Positions 1-11,277 of a DNA stretch of 64,000 nucleotides are shown one piece after another. The translations under genes and the position numbers were made by a program. This DNA comes from Gymnogyps californianus (lineage: Eukaryota > Chordata > Aves > Accipitriformes > Cathartidae). The notes beneath the pieces were generated by a model. The model did not search any database. It was not told the DNA's origin and worked only from the letters and a program-made list of their open reading frames with translations. The DNA is taken from the NCBI RefSeq assembly GCF_018139145.2, contig NC_059478.1, forward strand, positions 12,693,001 through 12,757,000, written 5' to 3'. The stretch's first letter is position 1. Every line of letters begins with the position of its first letter.

Positions 1-1446
1 GATGTGGCCATTTGAAAGCTGGGGGGCTGGCTTTCCAGCCAGTCCTTGCCCTAGGGGAGTTTGCCTGAACCCATGACTCTTGTTTTCATCTGGGAACACT
101 CATGTCCATCTTTGAGGTTTATTCAGTTACTGGTACATTAATGAGATGCAACTTTGTAGTTGCCATTTCTTGAAATCTATGGTCATTAAAACTCGATTAA
201 CAAACAAGCAACAGTTCTTATCTGTTGTGATTCTTTTTAAAATTGTTTGCCATTGGAATCTACTTCACAAAGAATGAAAACCCAGAGCTGGTCAGTGAAT
301 GGCTGCAGTGCCTTACGGTACCAGCAAGAAAATGAAATGGAAATCATAGGCTGGAAGAGGTATGTAACAGAGTAGTAAAAATTTTTCCAGCAACCTTTTC
401 TGGCTCCCTCTGAAGATAATGAGCGTGATGATGCCTTAACTTCAATTGGAACAGGAGCAGGCCCCCAGAGGAGAGTGGTGGGATCCATAATAGAAACCTC
501 CCTGCTTATTGCTCTGTTAAATAGCTTTGGTGTTGACTACAGAAGTACTAGCTGCACACACCCTTGGCTGGAGAAAGAGAGTTGGGGAGATGTGAATATA
601 TGTGGGAACATCTGGTGTGGAAACTAATCAAACTGCACAGATTATTTTCTCTGTGTTATTGCTTGATTGTTCTTCTCTATGCCAAAAAGGAGAACAGGAG
701 GTGAGTGTCAAACCTCTTCAGACAGTGCAGCAAATCCTCCTAAAAGGAAGAATCTTTTTCTTCCCCTGAGATTCAAGTTATTTTTCTTGAAAATGAATCA
801 ATAGACCAACTTTTTTAGGAAAAGAAAAAGCAGCTACTCTTCATAGGATGGGTGTTTCCCATTTCCCCCCTGCCGCACATGTACCCGTGCTATGCCTGTA
901 TATATAGGCAAAACCACTCCTCTTTGTTAGTCATTTATCTTCCTGTCTGAGAAGACGTTTCTTTTCCTCGTGTAGTCCACTGCAATAATGTTCTGCTCTT
1001 GCAGCAGGAGTGGTTTGGTTCCTGTGACAAAAGTCAAAATAATATTTAGCATGGCAATATCAGAACAACAACTGCAGATATCCTGGCAATTCTTATTTCA
1101 GATTAGATAGGTATACAGTTTTGAGCAAAATATTATCTGCTGTAGTCCAGTTAACCAAAGCTCTGCATTATTTGTAACTGTGGTTTGCCTTTACAATTCT
1201 GTGCCAGCTTGTCTTATCAGAACATGATGCTGACACCACGTCGCATCTAATTAAGTGAAATAATTGTCTTGCATTGCTCAAGAGCTGTTTTGTATTTGCC
1301 TAAATTATACAGACATTAGTATGCTTAGTGCATCCTGATGGTATTCAGATGTTTGGTTTAATGTAGTGTTATGTTCCTTACAGCCACAAGATGTCAGGCT
1401 AATCTGAGTAAGGAACCATACTCGGGGGTTGGAGTGCTGTGCGTGT

Positions 1447-1490
1447 CTATGTATGCATATATATTTATGTATACGTGTGCGTATATAAGT
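1447..1490. repeat. Simple TATG/TATA/CGTG-type repeat
   Basis: Alternating pyrimidine-purine tract with units such as TATGTATG, CATATATATT and TATACGTGTGCG. Looks like a degenerate microsatellite. Confidence 0.6.
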
Positions 1491-1684
1491 AAAAATGATA
1501 TGAAGATAATGATTAAATCTTGGATTTTTAAAGGCATCTAAAGAAGCCAGACAATCAGTTCTTTCTAAATCCTGAAGACTTTGATACTCACTTTCCTCAG
1601 AATGATTTAAAACTCTCAGCCCTTCCTGTTTTGTGCTAAGACACAATTAGGTAGAAAGCCTGCATAGTGCCGAGTTCTGTGCTG

Positions 1685-1790
1685 TGCACTGAATGCAAGG
1701 ATTTTGAGTTTGTCCTGTTGTCCTTTGAGTCAATGGCCCCAGTGACTTCAGTTGGGAGTGGAGGTATGCAAATAATGAGTCTGAAAATAC
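1685..1790. repeat. Possible ancient amniote interspersed repeat
   Basis: Contains GTCAATGGCCCCAGTGACTT and TTGGGAGTGGAGG, wording like the decayed 'actgacttcaatgggagcaggat' repeats I remember from bird and turtle DNA. No ends or duplicated target sites are visible and the family cannot be named. Confidence 0.3.
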
Positions 1791-2408
1791 AACCAATACA
1801 TGGTTCTAAGAAGGCTTTATAAACACTACCCCCCTCCTTCATCCCCCGCTTGCTCAGCATTGTTGTAAGAAGCTTAGAAAGTTCTAAGATGTGTGAGAAA
1901 CAAGATGTATTTTTCAAGACTGTACAGGGGGGCGGGGGGCAGTTCGTTTGGGGTTTTTTTTGAGGTTTTGTAAGACCTGCTCCGCGGCTCTTCTAATTTA
2001 GCAGAGAAACATTAAGCAGGCAGAACTTATTAATCAGCAACCTGACCTGCTCTCAGGAGTAGTGGTGTGCAGCAAAAAATTTTAATTAGGGACTAACCTA
2101 AAAATTTTCTACATTAGTCAATGATGCTTGTGATGTTTTTCAAAAGTATGCCTGTTTCCCCCCTTGACCTGGCAATAACCATTATTTCTGCTGTCCACAT
2201 TACTGACCCTTTCACCTGCTCTCTGTCTATGTGTTTGGTCTCCCTTCCTCCCTCCCCCTCGCCCCACGCTGCTGGGGGGGATTCCTGCAGTCCCTGGCTG
2301 AGAGGTGATGCAGTGGCTCCTGTGCACTATACAGGCTCAGCCTCTGAGGAGTGCGGCTTTGGTTGCACAGATCGGCACCCCTTTCTTTCTCTGTTTTAAT
2401 TAACGCGG

Positions 2409-3003
2409 TGTCGTGGTTTAACGCCAGCCGGCAACTAAGCACCACACAGCCACTTGCTCACTCCCCCCAGTGGGATGGGGGAGAGAATCGGAAGAGTAAA
2501 AGTGAGAAAACTTGTGGGTTGAGATTAAGACAGTTTAATAGGGAAAGCAAAAGCCACGCGCACAAGCAAGGCAAAACAAGGAATTCATTCACTGCTTCCC
2601 ATCGGCAGGCAGGTGCTCAGCCATCCCCAGGAAAGCAGGGCTCCATCACGCATAATGGTGACTTGGGAAGACAAACGCCATCGCTCTGAACGTCCCTTCC
2701 CTTCCTCCTTCTTCCCCCAGCTTTATATGCTGAGCATGACGTCCTATGGTATGGAATATCCCTTTGGGCAGTTGGGGTCAGCTGTCCTGGCTGTGTCCCC
2801 TCCCAGCTTCTTGTGCCCCCCCAGCCTCCTCACTGGTGGGGTGGGGTGAGAAGCAGAAAAGGCCTTGACTCTGTGTAAGCGCTGCTCAGCAATAAGGAAA
2901 ACATCCCTGTATTATCAGCACTGTTTTCAGCACAGATCCAAAACATAGCCCCATACCAGCTCCTATGAAAAGAATTAACTCTATCCTAGCCAAAACCAGC
3001 ACA
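2409..3003 (-). mobile_element. Solo LTR, avian ERVL-like family, copy 1
   Basis: A 595-bp solo LTR of an endogenous retrovirus. The plus strand begins TGTCGTGGTTTAACGCCAGC and ends CCAAAACCAGCACA, so the ends are the expected TG...CA. On the minus strand a TATAAA-type box (CATATAAAGCTGG, near 2722-2734) precedes an ATTAAA-type poly(A) signal (near 2530-2537), which fixes the sense orientation as minus. Family assignment to the ERVL-type avian LTR is from memory of its characteristic ends and the GGTATGGAATATCCC segment. No gag, pol or env sequence adjoins it. Candidate flanks CGCGG (2404-2408) and CATGG (3004-3008) could be a decayed 5-bp target duplication. Open frames inside it are chance. 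Confidence 0.85.
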
Positions 3004-3008
3004 CATGG

Positions 3009-3797
3009 GTAACTATAGTTCAAGGCACAGGCTCAGAGTGACAGACACATCAGTTCATAAAACTCTCACAGACCATGGGTATGCACTCAGATTTCACACA
3101 GACTTTCATCTTACACTTGCTGCTATCATGCCTTTATATGCTGTGGGTATCATTTTGGGTGGAAAAGAGTATTTGGTGACTCTTGTATTTAATATTCCTA
3201 GGGTGCATTGCTTTTTTGCTGCAAAGGACCATATCCATGAAACAGATTCTGTTGATGAGGGACTCCAGAAGGTCTCTAAATCTTCTATACTAAGAAGCAG
3301 ATAATGGGCAGAAAAACATCCTTTAGCTGAGAAAAAGTACAGAGGATAAGGTTGATTTAACCTAGAAAGTAATTTGCAAATGAGCAGGTGGGTAAATACT
3401 CAAACACAGTTATTACCTGTATATGTTCACATAATATGCAAATACTTTCCTATGTAACATAATTGAAATATTTGGAAAGCCCTATAAAATCTTTGGTTAG
3501 CAAATACTATAAGCACATGAGCATGTATGTATATCCACCTACATAATTCCAATGCATGTAAGTATGTATTACTTAAATAATATATCTACAGTTGAGTCCG
3601 TCTTTAAAGTTTGCCTTTGTCCTGCTGTCGAAAGTCTATGCATTCCATTTCTTCCAGTTTTTGTCTTTTTGCTCCTTTGATTTGAGCCTTTTTGCATAGA
3701 CTATCCTTTCTGTATCTGAAAAATTCTGAGCTCAGTGTGAGAAGATTCAAGAATATGTCAGTTGTTAATTGAGGATATGTGCTATGTCTTGAGCTGT
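3009..3797. other. Unique-looking DNA between the two LTRs
   Basis: About 0.8 kb of AT-rich sequence between the LTR copies. It has no primer-binding site next to the LTR, no polypurine tract and no retroviral frame, so it is host DNA rather than an internal proviral region. Nothing else recognised. Confidence 0.6.
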
Positions 3798-3802
3798 GTC
3801 AC
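3798..3802. repeat. Target-site duplication GTCAC, left
   Basis: Perfect direct repeat of the GTCAC at 4418-4422, immediately outside the TG end of the second LTR. Confidence 0.9.
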
Positions 3803-4417
3803 TGTCAAGGTTTAACCCCAGCTGGCAACTAAGCAGCATGCAGCCGCTTGCTCACTCCCCCCCACCCAGTGGGATGGGGAAGAGAATCAGAAAAAAAACC
3901 CCACAGGAAAAAAAACAAACAAAATAACCCCCAAAACCTCGTGGGCTGAGATAAAGACAGTTTAATAGGACAGAAAGGAATGAAAAATAATGATAATAAT
4001 AATATGACAATAGTAATACTAAAAGAATTAGACTATACAAAGCAAGTGATGCACAATGCAATTGCTCACCACTCGCCGACCGATGCCCAGTTAGTTCCCA
4101 AGCAGTGATCTGCCCCTCTCGACCAACTCCCCCCAGTTTATAGACTGGGCATGATGTCATATGGTATGGAATATCCCTTTGGCCAGTTTGGGTCAGCTGC
4201 CCTGGCTGTGTCCCCTTCCAACTTCTTGTGCCCCCTCCAGCCTTCTCGCTGGCTGGGCATGAGAAGCTGAAAAATCCTTGACTTAATATAACCACTACTT
4301 AGCAACAACTAAAAACATCAGTATGTTATTGATATTATTCTCCTACTAAATCCAAAACATAATACTATACCAGCTACTAGGAAGAAAATTAACTCTGTCC
4401 TAGCCGAAACCAGGACA
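3803..4417 (-). mobile_element. Solo LTR, avian ERVL-like family, copy 2
   Basis: A 615-bp LTR of the same family as the copy at 2409. It begins TGTCAAGGTTTAACCCCAGC and ends GCCGAAACCAGGACA on the plus strand, and shares GGTATGGAATATCCCTTTGG, GTCAGCTG and CTGGCTGTGTCCCC with copy 1. It is flanked by a perfect 5-bp direct repeat GTCAC (3798-3802 and 4418-4422). A 5-bp target duplication fits an ERVL-type insertion, and its presence around a single LTR shows recombination down to a solo element. A run of ATAATGATAATAATAATATG near 3990-4010 is characteristic of this family as I remember it. Sense orientation is minus. It has no coding capacity. Confidence 0.92.
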
Positions 4418-4422
4418 GTCAC
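4418..4422. repeat. Target-site duplication GTCAC, right
   Basis: Perfect match to 3798-3802, immediately outside the CA end of the second LTR. Confidence 0.9.
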
Positions 4423-6145
4423 ATAGTTTGAAGACGTGTATGTGCTAAAGAAGCTTGCACTTTGAGACAAAGATCACACAGAAAGAACGGTGGGGAAACC
4501 TACAGGTAGACACACTAGAATCTTTATATATTGATAAAAGTACAGACCCTGGATGGAACAAGATCTTCAAAGATGTGGGAGATTGCCAGTTCCAATCTGG
4601 TGCAGAGCAGCGACTTAAATTGATGACCCGTTACAACTTTCAGTATCATTCATGAAACAGATGTAGGTCTTCGAGCCCTTTTGTAAACGGATCTGTGTTT
4701 CTGTCACCAAGGATCCAACATGTGGTACTAACTGGTGAAGTGACAGGGAATTTGAGGGTATTTGCTTCTCAGGCACTTTGGTAATTTTGATTTATACTAT
4801 TTCCTCCTTCTTAATTCGGCCTCAGTCATGAAGCAGCCTGGGAGGCACTGTGACCTCCAACACAGATTATTTGGTGTTAGCTCACTGCGTGTATGTTTGG
4901 GTACTGGTTTTCTGATAATACAGTGGCTAGTTCCTACGTTGGCAAAGATACAGAGAACATGAATGAAAGCAGCTCTTGATTTGAGTCATTTTATATCTGG
5001 TTCATTTAGTCATGGAGTCATGACAAATTGGGCTGGAAAGGAGAAAGTTTAATATATCAGCCTAACCACCTGAAATGTCATTATTTTCCTCCTGTTCTCT
5101 TGAACCCTTGCTGATTTTGTACTGCTGCATGTGTCTGTCCCTGTTCCTTGTTCTCAGTGGATACCAAAGACATGCTAGGAAGCCTTTTACCAAGTTTTAG
5201 ATGTTTCTATAAGAAAAATGATGCAGGTTTAACAGCATGTGCAGGTATTTGTAGAAAAGCAAATGTGTTTCCCTCTTGGCTGTTTAGTTGTCTGTAACAA
5301 TAATGTCATAAATAAATAATGTTACCATGAGGGAAAAGAGGAGATGTTTATCAGGTAGAATACATGCCAGTTAGGATAACTCTGAACAAAATGTTAACAC
5401 GGATTAAACAGGAAAACATGCTGCTGGCAAACAAATTGTTGGTGAAAACAGCTTCAGCTAGGGAGTTCCTTTCTCTGTTGGATAGAAATGGTGCCTGCCA
5501 TGCAGACCAGCTTTTAAAATTAAGACATTTGTCACCAGAACTGCTGGGTCTGTGGAAACATTCAAATGAGAATAATTTAAGTGCTGCAATAGAATAATGC
5601 ACAATAAATAGTACATGGAGCTGTACAAATGTTGCAGATTATAGTAGGATCAGAGAGATAATGCCTAAGGGATTACTTTTTCCTTTCCTGAAATTACTTT
5701 TCAATCAAATTTAAAACATGATTCTGTTTTGTTGAAGTCAAGGTGAGGCTTTCCTTTGCATTTAGTGGATTCTGGAGCACGTCATTAACGAACGCAAACT
5801 TGTCAGTCCTTGGAGAATGAATCCTAATTGTCCACAGAATAGATGCATCATGTACACTGAAGTTCTGTGTTTTCTAATACTGTTTTGTCAATCTGTTTCC
5901 TCCTTCTCTGAGGCCTGGTTTTGAGAGATGCAAGGCTAGCTCATCTTCATTCCACTTCCACTTGTCTTCCTTTGCTAAGATTGACAGCTAGGGAAAAAAC
6001 ACTGATAGCTTTTGTTAATCAGTGTGCACATCTCCATTAGCAGCTGTGCTAGGACTGCCAACTAATTGCCACGCAAGAATTACCACTCAGGAACTTAAGT
6101 CAGCAGAAATAATGACAAAGCCATGCCTGTCTTTGTCTGTTTGGT

Positions 6146-6176
6146 TTTTTTTTTTGTTGTTGTTGTTTTGGTTTTT
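6146..6176. repeat. Poly-T / (GTT)n simple repeat
   Basis: A run of T followed by four GTT units and GTTTTGG. Low-complexity sequence; possibly the reverse of an old poly(A) tail, but no element is attached. Confidence 0.7.
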
Positions 6177-7649
6177 AAAGTTGTAGAGGGCTGGATGACT
6201 AATAGCATGCAACTCACAAGTGATACTGCCTTAGAACAATCCTACCTCTTCTTAGCCATTGCAAGCTGTTTGAGGAAAATAAAGTAGGCATTATAGATTA
6301 GGAGGAAAAAATTACACTAAAGGGGGCTTCGGTGTTATTAAAGTACATGCTCCAAGTGCAGCATGTGCTTATGCTTTTTTTTTTAATATGGTTGCCATCC
6401 TGAACTGACTTCTAAATTAGTCTTTGACATCTGTTACACGAATTTTACATTTGTAGTTTTCCTCTCCCCTCTTTTAGAGACATGTTTTTGCTTGAGAGTT
6501 GGCACATTTTTAATATCAGTAAATGGCCCTAATAAATAATGTGAAAATGGAAAGCATGTAAAAATTCCTACTACAGCATCAAACTGATTAATCTATGATT
6601 ATCTGGTTATTGTTTATTTATGTACTTCATCAGCCCACTGCCCTTGGTTCAAAACACAGGAAAAATCTGGCGTTTAATAGAAAGTATGCTTATTGGTTAA
6701 ACTGGTGTATATATTTGAAGAATCGGAAGAGAGAAAAAAGTGGCAAGACAATGTTTGAAAGCAGCAGAAGAAAATGCAGAGACAGAGATAGATGAATTAT
6801 GAAGAAGGTAAGTACATTCAATCAGTTGCTCTCTATTGGCTTGAGGGTAATCTCTGCCATATTACAATGTACTGATTTATGGACTAATTAGTTGTACAAA
6901 ACAAAAATATTTATAGAAAATATTTCTCTCAAGCAGCCACCAAACCAACCAAACAATAGGAAAATGGATTTTGTATATTAAAAAATTAAATTCAATATAT
7001 ATTTATGAGCCCATTCAAAATGTAGAGTCTTTTTGCTACCAGATTTCCAGTAAGGAGAAATATCTATGTATCAAAACCTAATTGTGTCAGTATCTAGACA
7101 TTTATGGAAGAAATTAAATGCCTAAGCTATAGGTATTTCAAGCTATCAAAGATGATATATATTAATTTATAAAGTCATAATATTATTATTATATGAGCTT
7201 TAATACATCCAATAAAGAAAAAATCAGACAAGGAGGGGAAAAAAAACCCATAGCCATGTCTTTCTTTTGGAAGAGAATTTTAGTGTTCCACTGTTTTTTC
7301 TGTATGCATGTCTTAGTTTCTCAGCCTGTTAAGATGCTTCCAATTACTTTGACTCATATATAACATCCCTTCAAAAAGCAGTAGTTGTGGTTTCCTTCTA
7401 GCCTTAGACTGAAGTGCAAAAGAGAAAAACCCAAAACAGCAAAATCAAATGTGTGAGTTACATATCACAACATTGAAACTCCAAGCATGGGAGGCAAAGA
7501 CAATGTTTTGGGAGGTGTAATGTAAAATAGACTTGGATAAGATAATTTGAAGTAAGTGGGTGGCAAATACTGCAGATGGAAGACTATTTAACTTCAGATT
7601 TGTGTAATTTGGATGGAGTAGGGAACTGTAGGTCTCAGTACTTAACGCG

Positions 7650-7830
7650 GTGGACAAGGTGTCAGAATTAATCTCTCTTTCTGTAATTGACTTTGTAAGT
7701 CTCTCAACATCTTCAAGCTTCAGTCCTCATGAATAAAATGGAAATAGCATGCCTCCCTCCTTTGCAGTAGTGTCATGAGGCTAATCTCAGTAAAGTTTGG
7801 GAGATAGTCAAATGCTAGATATTGTCAGTA
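7650..7830 (+). repeat. MIR-like SINE fragment (amniote MIR type)
   Basis: Contains CAGTCCTCATGAATAAAATG followed by GAAATAGCATGCCTCCCT and later GTCATGAGGCTAATCTCAGT. This follows the MIR core order 'cctcagtttcctcatctgtaaaatggggataatagtacctacctcacagggttgtgagga'. Preceding GACTTTGTAAGTCTCTCAAC fits the 'gaccttgggcaagtcacttaac' part. It is strongly diverged, as expected of an element active before birds and mammals split. Confidence 0.6.
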
Positions 7831-9869
7831 AATGAGAAACCTGTCAAAAAATTGTTCACCGCTAAATCTATATAGTTTAGTCATCGTTCTTTACATCCTA
7901 CTCAATGAGAGAATTGTAAAAGTAGTTGTGACTCTCTACCAGATCTAGGGAGGCAAAAGAGCACTGCCAAGAGTAATTCATAAGTACCAATCCACCTACT
8001 TTTTGCCCGTGGGAGATCTCTAGAGCAAAGTAATAAATATATTTTATGAGGGCATAGAAAAAGCTCTGACATGAGGGAAGAAAGCAAGCTGTAGGATGGC
8101 AAAAGAAAGCAGTATAATAAATGTAATTACCGGAGTGCTCTACGTGCTGGTTCTCCCATCCTACCAAGCAACAGTAATTAGAGGTAAGGGATGTTAACAA
8201 GAAACGCATTGAATGAGTCAGTGTAGCCATTCAGAGCCTAGTTCAGTCCTGTGTTGAACATGGTGACAGCAGATGCCAATAGAAGGCCTGGAGGGAAAAT
8301 GTTCTCTTCTGAACACATTTCATTTTCTGTCTCCTTATAAGAATTACATTTAATGATTTAGGAGGTGCGTCGCAAAGAGCAGATGTAACCGCTGGCCTTA
8401 CACAGATCTTGGCAATGGGATTCTTCCCGCACTGAGCTTGCTCTCCTTTGGCCTGAGGGAGGCCTGTGATGTGTGATGTTCAACACTCAAAAGGTGTTGA
8501 AAAGCAGCTGTTTCATGAACATCTGGACCAGACGGCCAGACTAGTGCTGCTAAATTCACAGCTGGAGCCAAAGACAAAGCAGAGGTGGTGCTGACGGGCC
8601 TAGGCTCTTCCAGTAGATAAGTGAGCAGTGTTTCACCTAGACAGGAGGTGAAATCCTCAAGTGATGAGTGTCCTGTCTGTGCGAGGCTCAAGTGCTGCAG
8701 TTTCCAAATCAGAGATTACAATGCCAAATGCTGTGTCTATGAATTTATTAATATGTATGTAGTATCTAGATTGGCTTTTTCCCTGAGATCCTAGTATATT
8801 TTTAGTCTGGGGGCAACTTACGTTCTCTTTCTTTTCACTCTCCCAGTGTTGGGTTTCCCACAGATATTGTAACTCTTGAGAAAAGTGGATTTTTTGCTTT
8901 TTGCTTTGTTTCCCTTTGGATTCAATGCCTTTCACATACACTTCTGTTTGGGACTGAGGTAAAATTTATGTCTGACTGGTAGTGAGAACAGAATTGTTAA
9001 TTCTACTTCGTCTTGTTCTTGCTGGTCTGTGTTTTCTTTTCAGTAACCTCTGCTCCTGCATTGTGGGCTCCAACCTTCATTTCTGTATTTAACCTTTTAA
9101 GTTTCTACACTGTGAAGCTGAAGACTTTTTTTTAGTATTTGAATCCCATTTCCTGTGAGTGCTTTTTAGCTCTATTAGGTGAGCAAATCTCAACTTATAA
9201 ATGTGATTGGTATTATGTTTTAGCTTACTGTTTTTTGGCATATGTGCCAGCTTTGAGCTGGGCATGTATTTAGCAAGCCTGTTTTGCAGGAAGAGTTTAA
9301 TAGACTTATTATCCATAAGGTCAGTAAAACTGGCAAAAAGTAAATAATAAACTAAGTTATTTTAGTGCTTGAGGTCCGAATTTATTAGTGCATTTTTGTA
9401 AATACATTAAATTCTCCTGTCATTAAAATGACTTCTATTAAGCTTTAGGAAATCATTTATGAGATACCATGATAGTTAAAAACATGATTGCTATCTTTAA
9501 TTTATCATCCACTATATGTTATTAATTCTCATTAAAAAAACAGTATAGAAAAACTAACTTCTTTATGACCTCGGTGTTCATAACCCTTAATGAAGTGTCA
9601 CAGTTACCTGTTCAGGCAAGGAATAATTTCACACCATTTGGGATACATCCATTTGTCCTGCACATCACTTGTAAGAACACATACTGGTTTGATTCTCATT
9701 CTAAAACGAGGAGGTGTGAAGTAATATTTTGTAAATAGTTATATAAGTTATGCATAATAATATTACATGTTATATATACTAATACTATATACAGTGGTAA
9801 TTATAACCAAAGCTACTAAGAAGTTTTCAATAGTCTTGTAGTGTAACACTATTGATATTCAAGGTGATG

Positions 9870-10040
9870 TGGAGCTTCGGTGTGTTGAACTTGTTCCCTG
9901 CCTTTGCCAGTTGCTTTTTGGGTTGTTTCAGGCAACTCCATTTACCTCTTCGGGTCACAGTTTCCTCATCTCTATTAAAAGATAAATGATACAGAATTTC
10001 TGTTCAAAGTATCTGAGCATTTATAGGTTGTAGAGAATAA
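9870..10040 (+). repeat. MIR-like SINE fragment
   Basis: Carries CACAGTTTCCTCATCTCTAT followed by TAAAAGATAAATGATACAG, the MIR core 'cctcagtttcctcatctgtaaaatgaggataatgat' in the same orientation. Upstream CATTTACCTCTTCGGGTCA fits 'cacttaacctctctgggcc'. Ends are decayed. Confidence 0.65.
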
Positions 10041-11157
10041 CAATCTAGCCTATTGTCTCTTCCTTGAGGGTTTTTCAAGTATCTCAATTGTGATAAATGG
10101 AAGTGCTTTGACATTTTGAATATCATAAGAATCTTGTAAGAATGATTTTGCCTTGTGTTTTATTTAGTTACAGTAAGCAAATACATCTTTTCATTCAACA
10201 AGTTTACAGAATCTGGTCCAAGACAGCCCAAGCCTTTGAACAAGATCTCTCGGTACTGTCAATTATAAACAATTATAGACAGCAGCCACTAATTTTGCAG
10301 CCACAATTATTTGCAGGTGCAGAGTGAACCATGTTCCCAATAGATGTACGAGGATTGAAATGTTTTCATTTACATATTCAGGTAACACTGAAAACAGTCA
10401 ATGAGAAGTGTGAAAGCATCAGCTAGATTGAGGCCTCTTAAAATCGGGGAACTTAAAATACGGCTTGCACAAACCGGCAGAGTAAGGGCCTGAATGAGTG
10501 TACATTTCATAATGTGTTTTTGCTAGTTTTGTGGGGGAGTGGTGTTGCACTTCTGGATGTAAAGAATGCGTTAATCTCAACTGATCTTTACATTACAGAC
10601 AATATTGTCCTCCAGGTGTATCTGGCTGCACTACATTAATTAACTTTGGATCTAGCATAGTAGCTGTGAACCACTTTTATGAAAGGTGTATGAACATTGT
10701 TCTTCTGTTGGGATCATGCAGGAATCTCTTTGACTTTCATGGGTTGTCAATTGACTGTATGTAAAGTGGTTTGTGATATCAGAAGTGGACAAATAACCCC
10801 TTTTAGACTTGTTAAATAGAAAATATTTGCTAAGATATTTTGCATAGTGGTATGCAGCAAAATGGTTTGAAGGGATTTTATACTAATTTTTGTCAACTTT
10901 TTTTTTAAGAGATTAGTGTAAAGATTTTGTTTTTTTAATTTTGTGGTTTGCTAATGTTACCTTCTGCAACATAGCTAAGAAGATTTGGTTTTGGGCAATA
11001 CATTGAAGAAGTGGAAAATACTAAAATGTCTGTAGAATAAAGGAGGGAACTAGGTTTGGATACCACTGAAAATGGAGGGGATGAAAGAAAGAAAATATTG
11101 TGTTATGACTTGAGTTGTGATTTACTTCTGCATTAAGGAAGAACAAAAATACGTAAG

Positions 11158-11277
11158 ATGTGTAGACATGGCACTTATGGACATGGTTTAATGGTGGACT
11201 TGGTAGTGTTAGGTTAATGGTTGGACTCGATGATCTTAAGGCTCTTTTCCAACCTAAATGATTCTATGATCCTATGT
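11158..11277 (+). mobile_element. CR1 LINE 3' end, 5'-truncated
   Basis: About 120 bases matching the CR1 3' UTR of birds: GGCACTTATGGACATGGTTT, a GGTGGACTTGGTAGTGTTAG block, GGTTGGACTCGATGATCTTA, TTTTCCAACCTAAATGATTC, and a terminal TATGATCCTATG in the style of the CR1 octamer repeat. The 5' truncation, absence of a poly(A) tail and lack of target duplication are typical of CR1. Relatively little diverged, so younger than the other CR1 copies here. Confidence 0.93.

Larger units (their letters stand above)
1..2408. other. Non-coding flank, left edge
   Basis: No convincing exon on either strand; short frames are interrupted and show no recognisable domain. It holds a TATG/TATA-type simple repeat near 1447-1490, a possible ancient interspersed repeat near 1685-1790, and a G-rich run near 1926-1962. 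It lies beyond the inferred 3' end of NTNG1, on the side where VAV3 lies in mammals, but no VAV3 SH3/SH2 exon was recognised. Confidence 0.6.

Noticed and set aside
2121..2849. Plus-strand frames of 78-112 codons near and in the first LTR
   Set aside because: They overlap the LTR or its edge and match no retroviral protein. LTRs of this kind are non-coding.
3852..4295. 147-codon minus-strand frame, the longest in the window
   Set aside because: It lies wholly within the second LTR. The long Leu/Tyr/Phe run comes from the LTR's AATAAT-type repeat read in reverse, not from a gene.
2409..4417. The two LTRs as ends of one internally deleted provirus
   Set aside because: The copies differ clearly from each other, the intervening 0.8 kb has no proviral features, and the second copy is bracketed by its own 5-bp duplication.
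5364..5597. 77-codon plus-strand frame with a protein-like look, overlapped by an open frame on the opposite strand
   Set aside because: No recognisable domain and no splice or promoter context. Both strands are open over the same bases, which is a chance pattern. It does not match the VAV3 C-terminal exons expected on this side.
8398..8691. 97-codon minus-strand frame in a slightly GC-richer stretch
   Set aside because: No domain or splice context recognised, and no similarity to any netrin or VAV family sequence.
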